From JAOUGY01 sp963825585 (GTDB lineage: Bacteria; Actinomycetota; Acidimicrobiia; Spongiisociales; ZC4RG35): a stretch of DNA of 64,000 bases. The notes beneath the pieces are model-generated. The model was given only the letters and a program-made list of their open reading frames with translations, searched no databases and was not told the DNA's origin. Positions 42,638-50,692 of the stretch are shown piece by piece. Each line of letters starts with the position of its first letter. Within the stretch, counting starts at the first letter, position 1. Location: assembly GCA_963825585.1 (NCBI GenBank), contig CAWGTX010000004.1, positions 124,001 through 188,000 of the forward strand, written 5' to 3'. The translations under genes were made by a program, and so were the position numbers.

Positions 42638-43468
42638 CTACCCTCTGAGGAGGGACAGCACGTTCTGTGGCGCCTGATTCGCCTGGGCGAGCATCGAAGT
42701 GCCCGCCTGGGCCAGAATCTGGTGACGGGTGAACTGGGCCATCTCCATCGCCATGTCGGTGTCGCGAATGCGGGATTCGGAGGCCGTGAGGTTCTCGACT
42801 GCCACGCTCAGGTTGTTGATCGTGTGCTCCATCCGGTTCTGGGAAGCACCCAGGGTGGAACGGACCGACGAAACCGAGCCGATGGCGGCGTCGATGCTGG
42901 CAAGGGCCGCAGTGGCCCCGGCGCCGGACGTCAGATCGAGACCACTCAGCGTCGCGCCGAAGATGTCAGCCGAGCTCATCGCGAGATCTTCGGTGATGGC
43001 CAGCTGATCACCCGCGTTGGCGCCCACCTGGAAGGTGAGGGCGTTCGTGCTGTAGTCGGCGAAGACGGCGTTGCCAGCGAATGTCGTTCGGGTTCCAATG
43101 CTGTCGAGCTCGGCGAGGAGCTCTTGCACTTCAGCGTTCTGGGCGGTTCCGTCCGTGGTCGCGGTGTTGGCGGCGTCAACCGCCAGTTCCCGCATCCGCT
43201 GGAGGATGGAGTGGACCTCATTGAGAGCCCCCTCCGCCGTCTGGACGAAGCTGATTCCGTCCTGAGCATTCTTGATGGCAGCCTGGTTGCCCCTGATCTC
43301 CGAGCGGAGATCTTCGGACTTGACCAGTCCGGCCGCGTCGTCTGCAGCACGGTTGATGCGGAAGCCCGAGGAGAGTTTCTCCAGGGACTTACCCATCTGC
43401 ACGTTGGTGAACGAGAGGTTGCGGTACGAGTTCAGTGCCGCAATGTTGTTGTTGATACGCAGAGACAT
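42638..43468 (-). CDS. fliC2: Flagellin (copy 2)
   Basis: This 276-residue flagellin has the same build as copy 1 and is nearly identical over the first 75 and last 70 residues (MSLRINNNIAALNSYRNLSF, SSGFRINRAADDAAGLVKSE, TASESRIRDTDMAMEMAQFT). Differences cluster in the central strands (for example GNQAAIKNAQ against GTSGAIKNAQ, and the IGSVSSVRSTLGASQNRME region). AGGAGG precedes the ATG. Copies on both sides of a glycan island suggest either an old duplication or a complex filament of two flagellins. It lacks the TAAA-type promoter seen before copy 1. Confidence 0.96.
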   Translation of the reverse strand: MSLRINNNIAALNSYRNLSFTNVQMGKSLEKLSSGFRINRAADDAAGLVKSEDLRSEIRGNQAAIKNAQDGISFVQTAEGALNEVHSILQRMRELAVDAANTATTDGTAQNAEVQELLAELDSIGTRTTFAGNAVFADYSTNALTFQVGANAGDQLAITEDLAMSSADIFGATLSGLDLTSGAGATAALASIDAAIGSVSSVRSTLGASQNRMEHTINNLSVAVENLTASESRIRDTDMAMEMAQFTRHQILAQAGTSMLAQANQAPQNVLSLLRG

Positions 43469-43605
43469 AGTCCAGGACCTCCTTGTGGCCTGCGATCGAT
43501 CTGGTGGCGACGTCCATGTCGACCTTGGTACGAGCGGTCCCGTCGACCGGTCACACCACGAGGCAAGCGTTTCTGTGAAGAGATATCGGACGTGGCTGGT
43601 CGGTC

Positions 43606-43632
43606 TAAAGCAAGAACCGTGGATGCCGACCG
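43606..43632 (+). promoter_or_regulatory. Possible sigma-28-like promoter before the kinase-like gene
   Basis: TAAA, then 15 bases, then GCCGACCG matches the flagellar promoter pattern at all four -35 positions and GCCGA of the -10 element. It ends only nine bases before the ATG at 43642, so transcription would begin almost at the start codon and give a leaderless message. The nearby GGAG argues for a normal leader, so the call is weak. Confidence 0.35.
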
Positions 43633-43641
43633 GAGAAATCC

Positions 43642-44595
43642 ATGCGACGCCTCCCCAAGACCATCTCCGCCGCCAAGGCGCCGGCTTCGTTGCGCGCTCT
43701 GAGAGCGGCGGTCTGGGTTGCTGTCGGAGCGGCGCTGGCGGCGGCCGCTATCGCCGCCGGCGCCGCTCCCGCCGCCGTGATCGGTGTGGTGCTCGGGGCG
43801 GTGGCCGCCGTCGTCACCCAGCGGCTTCAGCTCGCCCGGTTCGCGGCCGGGGTTCGTCGGTCCGAGGGCGCCGACTGGATCGATCGTGTTCCCATGTCGC
43901 TTGCGGCCCTGCGCCGGCCACTACGGGCGGTGGAACAGCAGCTGTCGCTGCGCTCGGCAGCGCTCGACGACGCCACCGCCCGCGACCGCCTGCGCGACGT
44001 GGCCGTCGACGCCCTCGAACTCGAGGTGGACACCCTGGAACGGGCACTCGCCGATGCGAGAGCGGACATGGCCGAGATCCTCGGCTCGCTCGACCGTGTG
44101 CTCGCCAGCTCGGCACCGCAAGCGGTGCTCCGACGGGAACTGGTCGGGTTGAGGGAGTTGGTTCGCCTCAGCGTGTACGCCGAACTACCCAGTGATGTGG
44201 TTCCGCTCGGTGACGTGGTGGCCGAAGTGGTCGCCGCCGGCGTTCCACGCGGTCGCGTCCAGGTGAGAGGCGCACTCCCGTCGATGACGGCTCCCTCTCT
44301 GCTGATCGAAGCGATGGTTCGGTCCGTCATCGGCCACGCCCTCTCGATGGGCGAACACGTCGTCGACATCGCCGGCACCGTCGATGGCGCCATGGTGGTG
44401 CTGGAGGTGTCCGGCCCGATCCGTCCCGAGCCCACCATCCACATCGCCCTCGCCCGTCGCGCCGTGGCGATCCTGGGAGGCGATGTGGCGGAAAAGACCG
44501 ATCGCCTCATGGTGGTGGTCCCCTCCCGATTCATCCCCGGCCTGCGAGCCGTGACCCCCCAACCGATCGACTGGGATCTGCCGGAGGCCATCTGA
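43642..44595 (+). CDS. Membrane protein with degenerate histidine-kinase-like end
   Basis: This 317-residue protein has two N-terminal membrane segments (LRAAVWVAVGAALAAAAIAA and PAAVIGVVLGAVAAVVTQRL) and a long coiled coil (LELEVDTLERALADARADMA). The C-terminal region has the length and strand pattern of a GHKL ATPase domain (LIEAMVRSVIGHALSMGEHV, VVLEVSGPIRPE). The conserved N-box Asn and the G-rich boxes are missing, and there is no phosphoacceptor His motif. It may be a catalytically dead sensor or a scaffold. It is divergent from flagellin copy 2 and followed by the HD-GYP gene on the same strand. Confidence 0.6.
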   Translation: MRRLPKTISAAKAPASLRALRAAVWVAVGAALAAAAIAAGAAPAAVIGVVLGAVAAVVTQRLQLARFAAGVRRSEGADWIDRVPMSLAALRRPLRAVEQQLSLRSAALDDATARDRLRDVAVDALELEVDTLERALADARADMAEILGSLDRVLASSAPQAVLRRELVGLRELVRLSVYAELPSDVVPLGDVVAEVVAAGVPRGRVQVRGALPSMTAPSLLIEAMVRSVIGHALSMGEHVVDIAGTVDGAMVVLEVSGPIRPEPTIHIALARRAVAILGGDVAEKTDRLMVVVPSRFIPGLRAVTPQPIDWDLPEAI

Positions 44596-44646
44596 GCTGC
44601 CAGCTGCCAGCTGCCAGCTTCAAGGCTGCCAGCTGCCAGCTACCAG
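44594..44646. repeat. CAGCTGC heptamer array
   Basis: CAGCTGC units (three, then two more after a short break, with a TACCAGC end) lie just after the stop of the kinase-like gene. CAGCTG is itself palindromic, so the array can form many alternative hairpins. It separates two genes on the same strand. Confidence 0.75.
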
Positions 44647-44714
44647 CAAGAGCCCATTCCGTCTCTCGGGTTTCCGGGCTTTCCCCGGCGCCGTTCGGGC
44701 CGACCGGAGAAGGG

Positions 44715-46175
44715 ATGGCCGACGACGTAGCGATCGACGACCCTGAGGTCGAGGAAACGCCCGAACCCGAGGCGGCTCCTCCCGCGTTCGGAGGATCCTA
44801 TGGCGGCGGCGGGCGAACCGTCCTCGCTCTGTGGCTACCGACCCCTTCCCGACGCCGCCTCATCGACGCCGATCTCGACATCGTCGAGGACGCCGGTGAC
44901 AACCCGAGCCTCATCCTCGCCTCGACCCGTGGCCCCGCCGCCCGCCGTTCGTCGATCAGGGGCCTGGCTGCAACCGCCCCCGTCGTCGTGGTGTGCCATC
45001 CGGGCGGCGAAGCCGTCGCCGCCGAGATGGTCGCTCTGGGAGCGTGCGCGGTCGTCGCAGAAGGCTCCGAAGGTGCCGCCGTCCGCGTTCTCGACGGCGA
45101 GGGGTCGACCCACATGGTCGACGCCTACCTCAGCGAAGTCGACCGGAGTTGGGTGGGGGGTTCATCGCTCGGCGTGGACCCGGTCACCGGTCTCACCGCA
45201 TCGAACGGGTTCGAACTACGCCTCGCCGAACTGGGCAAGGACGGTGGCATGCCCCGACTCGGTCTGATCGACCTCGATCTGGAGGGTGTGCGTCGCCAAA
45301 TCGGCCCATCGGGTCACGCCGCCATGAAGCGCCGGCTTGCCGTCGCCATCGCCGGCGCCGCCGGCAACCGCGCCGCAGAGATGTTCGACCTGGGCTCCAT
45401 GCTGGCGATCCTCGCCGGCTCCATGCCCGCACCCGTCGCCCTCGCGCTCGGCGCCGAGATCCTCGACATCGGTGCCACCTTCATGCCGAACGGTGAGCCG
45501 ATCGAAGTCGCCGTCGGCTGGGCCGGGCCCGAAGCCGCCTCCGACGCCACAACCCTCCGGCTGCTGGCGGAACGGGCGCTCGAAGTCGCTCAAACCCGGG
45601 AAACGAGAATGGTCGATGCCGAGGAGATCAGCCACCACTCGGCCGCCTCGATCGAGCTCACCGCCTCCTATGGGGTGGCAGACGCCATCGACGCCCTGGA
45701 CACCCGCGGCGATCACAGTGTCCGTGTGTCCGAGTACGCCGCCGACCTCGCTCGGGAGCTCCAACTCGAACCCGGTGAGGTGGCCGAGATCGGGCTGGCG
45801 GCCCGCCTCCACGACGTCGGCAAAGCCGCCTACGGAGCATCCGCCTTCGATTCCAGCGCCGAAGAGTTCGAACAAGCCCGAACCCTCCACCCCGAGCGGG
45901 GAGAGAAGTTCGTGCTCCCCAACGCCGGCCCCGCCGTCGCCGCCATCGTCCGGGCCCACCACGAACGCTGGGACGGCACCGGATTCCCCGACGCCAAAGC
46001 CGGCAACGACATCCCCATCGGAGCCCGCATCCTCTCGGTGGCCCACCGATATGACGAGCTCGCCAAAGCCGGCGCCTCCCAGGTGGAGATCGAACGGGAC
46101 CTCCGATCCGAAAGCGGCCAATCCCTCGACCCCGACCTGGTCGAAGCGGCCATCGCCATCCTCGGTCGCGGATAG
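44715..46175 (+). CDS. Degenerate GGDEF plus HD-GYP domain protein
   Basis: This 486-residue protein has an acidic start, a receiver-like alpha/beta segment (residues 30-130) and a GGDEF-type fold (PVTGLTASNGFELRLAELGK) in which the signature loop is replaced by MFDLGSMLAILAG. It therefore should not make cyclic di-GMP. The C-terminal domain is an HD-GYP phosphodiesterase: DTRGDHSVRVSEYAADLARE, the HD pair in LAARLHDVGKAAYG, and AHHERWDGTGFPDAKAGNDI, where GFP replaces GYP. HD-GYP proteins break down cyclic di-GMP. Its position beside flagellin and the switch genes fits a motility regulator, which is inference. Confidence 0.82.
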   Translation: MADDVAIDDPEVEETPEPEAAPPAFGGSYGGGGRTVLALWLPTPSRRRLIDADLDIVEDAGDNPSLILASTRGPAARRSSIRGLAATAPVVVVCHPGGEAVAAEMVALGACAVVAEGSEGAAVRVLDGEGSTHMVDAYLSEVDRSWVGGSSLGVDPVTGLTASNGFELRLAELGKDGGMPRLGLIDLDLEGVRRQIGPSGHAAMKRRLAVAIAGAAGNRAAEMFDLGSMLAILAGSMPAPVALALGAEILDIGATFMPNGEPIEVAVGWAGPEAASDATTLRLLAERALEVAQTRETRMVDAEEISHHSAASIELTASYGVADAIDALDTRGDHSVRVSEYAADLARELQLEPGEVAEIGLAARLHDVGKAAYGASAFDSSAEEFEQARTLHPERGEKFVLPNAGPAVAAIVRAHHERWDGTGFPDAKAGNDIPIGARILSVAHRYDELAKAGASQVEIERDLRSESGQSLDPDLVEAAIAILGRG

Positions 46176-46198
46176 CTCGCTCGCTGGGTATCGCTCGA

Positions 46199-46672
46199 TC
46201 AGCGGGCGTACGACGCCCCGAATGCGTCTTGGGCCACCACGATGCGGGCGCTGTGGCCGGTGCCGCCAGAGATCACGCGGGGCGTCATTCGTGTGTCATC
46301 GACGAGGATCTCCCGCTCGGACTGCCGATACCAGGCGGTCCCTTTCGACCAGGGCACGATGTCGACGATGATCACGACTCGACCATCGAAGTGCGAGGAT
46401 GCCCGACGCGATCGAGGTGTCGGCCGGCCGCTGCGGTGCAAACCTGCGGTGTGCCTGCCGGCGGTGATCACCAGCACTGGTCCCGTCGCCACATCAGGAG
46501 GCGTCGATGCCCGGTCGGGTGCGCAGGCCGATGATCGAGTCGATCCGACCCTGGCGGTCTGGTGTGTGGCAACCGGCTCGACGCTATCCGATGCTGGGCG
46601 TAGACATCGAAGGCGCCCTTCTGGACGTTCTCGAGATCGCCGTCGCCTGAAGGCGTTGTCAACGGCAACCAC
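46199..46672 (-). CDS. Uncertain hypothetical protein
   Basis: This open frame of up to 157 residues has no recognised family. The first half is Arg/Ser/Thr-rich and may not be translated. The second half (FDGRVVIIVDIVPWSKGTAW, ILVDDTRMTPRVISGGTGHS, ARIVVAQDAFGASYAR) looks more protein-like. It follows fliY on the same strand after 25 bases and ends near the convergent HD-GYP gene. It may be a real small gene starting at an internal codon, or decayed DNA. Confidence 0.35.
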   Translation of the reverse strand: MVAVDNAFRRRRSRERPEGRLRCLRPASDSVEPVATHQTARVGSTRSSACAPDRASTPPDVATGPVLVITAGRHTAGLHRSGRPTPRSRRASSHFDGRVVIIVDIVPWSKGTAWYRQSEREILVDDTRMTPRVISGGTGHSARIVVAQDAFGASYAR

Positions 46673-46696
46673 GGTTCGTGCCAGGTTTCGCTGGTG

Positions 46697-47545
46697 CTAT
46701 CCGATGAGTTCTGTGACGCGGAGCCCGAGTCGTCCGTCAACCACCACGATCTCACCTCTGGCGGTGGGCAACCCATTGACGAGGAAGTCGACCGGTTCTC
46801 CGACCGGGCGACCCAATCTGATGACGCCGCCCTCGTCGAGGGCCAGCAGTTCTTTGATGGGGATCCTGCTGCGGCCCAGTTCGACGGTGACATCGAGTAC
46901 CACGTCGGCCAGACGCCCGAGCTCCGAAGGACCGACCGCCTGGCTCACGGCCACCGATGCGGGTGGTGGGGGTGGCGGGGTGGTTGAGGCGGTGGGGGAG
47001 CCGACCTCGGGAGCGAGTGCCTGGACCACATCGGTGGTCATCGTCCAGTACAGCCGCCCGCTACTCGGGCCGATGGTGCCGCGCCAGGCCAGCACCACGT
47101 CGGAGGACTGCCGGGCGAGGCTGTGGTCGCCGTTTGAGACGATTTCCACCCGCGGCGTGCTGATGCTGACGAGATGGCCCCTGCGCTCGCCCAGTGCTCG
47201 ACCGATGCCGGCCACGAACTGGCTCATGGCTTCGTCGAGCCTGGACATGCGGAGCTCGCCGGGCATGTCGCCTTCGGTGTTCTCCGTCCCGGTCAGCATC
47301 ACTTCGACCATCTGGTCGGCCTCGTCGCTGGTGAAAGCCAGCGTGGTTTCACCTTCGAGGCCGTCCGTGAAAGATGCCTTGACCACCACGAGCTTCCCGC
47401 CGCCCTCTCCGACGTCGTGCTCGCGGTGGAGCATCGACGGAGCACCGAACTCCACCTCGACGCCCAGCAGCAGCGACAGGTTCCTGGCGGCCGAGGCGAT
47501 GGCGTGGTTGGCGATCTCCGAGAGGGGTGCGTAGTCGATGCTCAT
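46697..47545 (-). CDS. fliY: Flagellar motor switch phosphatase/switch protein FliY
   Basis: The 282-residue protein combines a CheC/FliM-like N-terminal region (ISEIANHAIASAARNLSLLL pattern; ADQMVEVMLTGTENTEGDMP, RLDEAMSQFVAGIGRALGER), a Pro-rich linker (TASTTPPPPPPASVAVSQ) and a C-terminal SpoA domain (LDVTVELGRSRIPIKELLAL, VDFLVNGLPTARGEIVVVDG). This is the FliY layout of Gram-positives, where the protein forms part of the C-ring and may dephosphorylate CheY. The CheC phosphatase signature is only partly visible, so phosphatase activity is uncertain. It overlaps fliM by four bases. Confidence 0.88.
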   Translation of the reverse strand: MSIDYAPLSEIANHAIASAARNLSLLLGVEVEFGAPSMLHREHDVGEGGGKLVVVKASFTDGLEGETTLAFTSDEADQMVEVMLTGTENTEGDMPGELRMSRLDEAMSQFVAGIGRALGERRGHLVSISTPRVEIVSNGDHSLARQSSDVVLAWRGTIGPSSGRLYWTMTTDVVQALAPEVGSPTASTTPPPPPPASVAVSQAVGPSELGRLADVVLDVTVELGRSRIPIKELLALDEGGVIRLGRPVGEPVDFLVNGLPTARGEIVVVDGRLGLRVTELIG

Positions 47546-48498
47546 ATCCAGTTCTCCAGGCGGGCTGCCAGCTCAGGCCCCTGTCGGCCGAGTTCGACGT
47601 TCATGAAGGGCAGCCCTTCGATGGAGGCGATGAATGGCTCGTCGACAGCGTGGTCGAGCATCACCACGTCGCCCGGTTGGAGACCGACCAGATTCGAGGC
47701 ACGGAGCCTCGTCTTCCTGGTGTGGACTGCCAGGTCGATCTCAGCCTGCTCGAGCAGCGCCGTCATGCCACTTCCGTCACCCGGCTCGTCCTTGGACCCG
47801 CCCAACCAGCGCGCCTGGCGCATGGCGTCCTTGATGGGATTGAGGATGGTCAACGGGTAACACAGGCTCAGGAGACCCCGGGTGGCCGGACCGGAGGCGT
47901 CCACCACCATGCTGAACGTGAGCACCAGCACCATCTCGGTGGGGTTGGCCGCATGGGCGAAGGACGGATTCAGCTCGGAGGTGACGAACTCGGGCGTGAT
48001 GTCGACCACACCCTCATAGGTTTCCTTCAGGGCGGTGAGAGGATGTTCGAGGATGGCGCCCAGCAACGTCTGCTCCAGCTGGGTTGGTTGGCGTGGGGCG
48101 ATGGGCCGCCCAGGGCCGCCCAGCATGCGGTCCACCAGGATCAGTCCCAGCTGCGTGCTCATCTCGAACACGATCTGACCGGGAAGCGGGTTGAGGGCGA
48201 CGATCGAGAGGATGCTCGGATTCGGCATCGACCGGATGTAGGCGTCGTAGGAGAGCTGCTCGGAGCCGATCGCTTCCACCGCCACCGGCGCCCTCAGCTC
48301 CCGGGTGAGGTTGTCGGACAGAATCCGCCCGAACCCCTTGTGCACCTCGGCGAGCTCGCGCACGAACCCATTGGGGAACTTGTTCGGCGTCCTGAAATCG
48401 AACGTCGAAACGTTGTCGTTCTTCGCCGCCGCCTGCTTCTGCTTCATCGAAGGGAGCAGACGATCGATCTCGTTCTGACTGAGTGCGGAACCGGCCAT
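47542..48498 (-). CDS. fliM: Flagellar motor switch protein FliM
   Basis: FliM is the middle C-ring protein and binds phosphorylated CheY. The 318-residue protein starts at MAGSALSQNEIDRLLPSMKQ, whose SQNEIDRLL matches the family's N-terminal CheY-binding motif. It has the FliM middle domain (FDFRTPNKFPNGFVRELAEV, LILVDRMLGGPGRPIAPRQP, PTQLEQTLLGAILEH) and a C-terminal SpoA domain (LRASNLVGLQPGDVVMLDHA). I use the ATG that gives the CheY-binding motif at the extreme N-terminus; an open frame upstream is ignored. It is co-transcribed with fliY, away from the main flagellar cluster. Confidence 0.95.
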   Translation of the reverse strand: MAGSALSQNEIDRLLPSMKQKQAAAKNDNVSTFDFRTPNKFPNGFVRELAEVHKGFGRILSDNLTRELRAPVAVEAIGSEQLSYDAYIRSMPNPSILSIVALNPLPGQIVFEMSTQLGLILVDRMLGGPGRPIAPRQPTQLEQTLLGAILEHPLTALKETYEGVVDITPEFVTSELNPSFAHAANPTEMVLVLTFSMVVDASGPATRGLLSLCYPLTILNPIKDAMRQARWLGGSKDEPGDGSGMTALLEQAEIDLAVHTRKTRLRASNLVGLQPGDVVMLDHAVDEPFIASIEGLPFMNVELGRQGPELAARLENWI

Positions 48499-48554
48499 CG
48501 GAAAGCCTGTCGGCAGGAGGGGCCGCCGGTAAATGGGGAGGAGGGACTCACCCA

Positions 48555-48702
48555 CGCAGAACGCCGAACGCAGCAGGCGGAAGGCAGAAGGCAGAAGGCA
48601 GAGAGCCGTGGAAGCGCAGTCGGAGGGCCCGGCCAGGTGGCTCTTTGGCGGTTCTTGGCTGTTGGCGTTCTGCGCTCGGCGTTCGGCTTCTGCCTCCTGC
48701 CT
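48555..48702. repeat. Inverted heptamer arrays between cheY and fliM
   Basis: The left array (48555-48603) uses CAGAACG, CCGAACG and GGCAGAA units. The right array (48664-48702) is the reverse complement of the same words (GCGTTCT, GCGTTCG, CTTCTGC, CTCCTGC). They are separated by about 60 bases, so the transcript could fold into a long imperfect hairpin after cheY. The right array overlaps the last codon of the CheY gene. Confidence 0.8.
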
Positions 48703-49066
48703 ACACCAGCATCTCCTGCAGGCGACTCACGAGGGTGGCGGTGTCGAAGGGCTTTTCGATGACGCCGAGAACGTTGAGGTCGGCGAACTCCTCGTCGGCG
48801 ATGTCGGCGCGTCCCGTGAGGAACACGATGGGGGTGCCGGCGGTGATCGGGTCGGAGGCCAGCTCGGCGGCCACGTCGAGGCCGCTGAGACCGGGCATCA
48901 TGAAGTCGAGGAGCACCACGTCGGGTCCGTGTTCTGCGACGGCTGCTGCGACGTCGGAGGAGTGCTCGATGGCGACGACGTCGTGGCCACCGCGTTTGGA
49001 GAGCACCACTTCGAGGAGGTAACGGATGACCGGGTCATCGTCACAGACGACGAGTTTCATGGTCAC
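48701..49066 (-). CDS. CheY-like single-domain response regulator
   Basis: This 121-residue receiver domain has the acidic pocket KLVVCDDDPVIRYLLE, the phosphoacceptor Asp in DVVLLDFMMPGLSG near residue 53, Thr in IVFLTGRADIA, and Lys in VIEKPFD. It has no output domain. Its place just upstream of fliM-fliY suggests that it signals to the motor switch. No histidine kinase or other chemotaxis gene is visible, so the partner kinase lies elsewhere. Confidence 0.9.
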   Translation of the reverse strand: MTMKLVVCDDDPVIRYLLEVVLSKRGGHDVVAIEHSSDVAAAVAEHGPDVVLLDFMMPGLSGLDVAAELASDPITAGTPIVFLTGRADIADEEFADLNVLGVIEKPFDTATLVSRLQEMLV

Positions 49067-49142
49067 GAGTGTCGCACCAGCCGGGGTCCTGTCAATTCGA
49101 TCTTCGCATCTGAACGCCGGGCACGAACGTGGCGACCTGGGG

Positions 49143-50603
49143 TCACGAGGCGACCCGCATGAACCGCTTGAGCCGGACGGTGAGTTCCGCTGGTGAGAAC
49201 GGTTTGAGGATGTAGTCGTCGGCGCCTAATTCGAAGCCTTTGACGACGTCGCGTTCGCTGCCGACGGCGGTCAGCATCACGACGGGGACCTTGGTGGAGG
49301 AAGCGGCTCTGATTCTGGTCAGGACCTCGAAACCGTCGAGCCCGGGCATCTGGACATCGAGTACCACCAGGTCGAATGGTTCACCGGCGAAGGCGGCTGC
49401 GGCTTCCGTTCCATTGCCGTAGTGGTCGACGATGAACCCTTCGTGTTCGAGGCGGTGGATCACGAGGGCGGCGGTGAGGGTGTCGTCCTCTGCGAGCAGG
49501 ACCCGACCGCTGGTGGGCTCGACCCATTCGATCGCCACCCTGTCTCCGCCCCTGTCATGGGCGGTCCCGGCCAGTCGTCGGGCTCGGGACATCATGGTGG
49601 CCAGGCCTCTGTGTGAGGCGTCGTGAACAACACCCGCCGACATGCTGACCAGTGCTCCACCGGTGGTGGGATGTCCCTGGGTGCGCAGGCGGAGGCGGGC
49701 ACGGTCCAGAAGTTCGGCCGTCTGGTCCGGATGGGCAGCGGTGACGATCGCCAGCTCGGCTTCACCCCACCTCGAAACGGTGGTGCCGATGCCGAGGGTT
49801 CCACGGATGGTGCGCTCGACTTCTTCCAGCACGTCCGGGTCGGGTAGGCGCGAGGGACGGCCTCCGGGGCCGTGGGTCTCACTCAGAATCGCCGCCACGG
49901 TGATGTGCTCGTCGGGATCCGCCATGGCGTCGAAGGATCGAACAAAATCGGCACGTTCGGATACTCCACTTCGGTCGGCCGAGAGGAACGTGCTGACCAG
50001 GTGGGAGAGAGAGTCCGGATCGAACGGCTTGGTTACGAAGGCCTCGGCTCCCAACGACAGACATTCGGTGCGCAGACCGGGGGCATCGCTGGCGCTCAGC
50101 ACGATCACGGGTACACCGGCGCTGGCGATTCGACCAGCGAGGTCGGCCAGGAGGTGGCGGCCGTCTCCGTCGGTGAGCACGAGGTCGAGAATGATCAGAT
50201 CGAACCGTTCGGTTTCGATGAGTCCGCGTGCGCCGGCGAGGTCCGGGGCCGCAGTGACCGAACGATCCGGCCCTTCCAGTCGATGCTTGAGGAGTCGGCT
50301 GATCAACTCGTCGTCGTCGACGACGAGGATGTGCTTGCTGCGGGCGGCGGTTGCGATCGTGCTGAGCTCGGCCTTGAGCATGGCCACGGCGTCGTCGATC
50401 TCGCCTCCAGTGGAGCGTTCGGCGGCGGCCGCCAGGACGCTGACGAGGGGGAAGCCGAAGCTGCCGCCCGATCCCTTGATGGAGTGGCAGAGTCGCCGGA
50501 GGTCACCGTCGTCGCCTTGGGTTTTGAAGGTCGCCATGGCGTCGTCCAGTTGGTCGACCAGCCCGCTCACGGCCTGCCTGAAGAATTCGTCGAGTGGGTC
50601 CAT
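49143..50603 (-). CDS. HPt-REC-degenerate GGDEF-REC signalling protein
   Basis: This 486-residue protein carries four modules. Residues 1-95 are a histidine phosphotransfer domain with LRRLCHSIKGSGGSFGFPLV. Residues about 100-215 are a receiver domain (HILVVDDDELISRLL, FDLIILDLVLTDGDG, FVTKPFD). Residues about 220-360 have a GGDEF-like fold where the signature is changed to VSRWGEAELAIV, so cyclase activity is doubtful. Residues about 365-485 are a second receiver (RVLLAEDDTLTAALV, FDLVVLDVQMPGLDGFEV, YILKPFS). Such a protein can pass phosphate internally. It sits upstream of cheY and fliM, suggesting a role in motility control. Confidence 0.85.
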   Translation of the reverse strand: MDPLDEFFRQAVSGLVDQLDDAMATFKTQGDDGDLRRLCHSIKGSGGSFGFPLVSVLAAAAERSTGGEIDDAVAMLKAELSTIATAARSKHILVVDDDELISRLLKHRLEGPDRSVTAAPDLAGARGLIETERFDLIILDLVLTDGDGRHLLADLAGRIASAGVPVIVLSASDAPGLRTECLSLGAEAFVTKPFDPDSLSHLVSTFLSADRSGVSERADFVRSFDAMADPDEHITVAAILSETHGPGGRPSRLPDPDVLEEVERTIRGTLGIGTTVSRWGEAELAIVTAAHPDQTAELLDRARLRLRTQGHPTTGGALVSMSAGVVHDASHRGLATMMSRARRLAGTAHDRGGDRVAIEWVEPTSGRVLLAEDDTLTAALVIHRLEHEGFIVDHYGNGTEAAAAFAGEPFDLVVLDVQMPGLDGFEVLTRIRAASSTKVPVVMLTAVGSERDVVKGFELGADDYILKPFSPAELTVRLKRFMRVAS

Positions 50604-50692
50604 TCCGTCAAAGGCATCGGCTCGACTGCCAACATTGTGAAGCGGTTTCTGGCGCGACCGGCTGCTGGCGGGTCGTCGCCGAGGCCGAGCCT

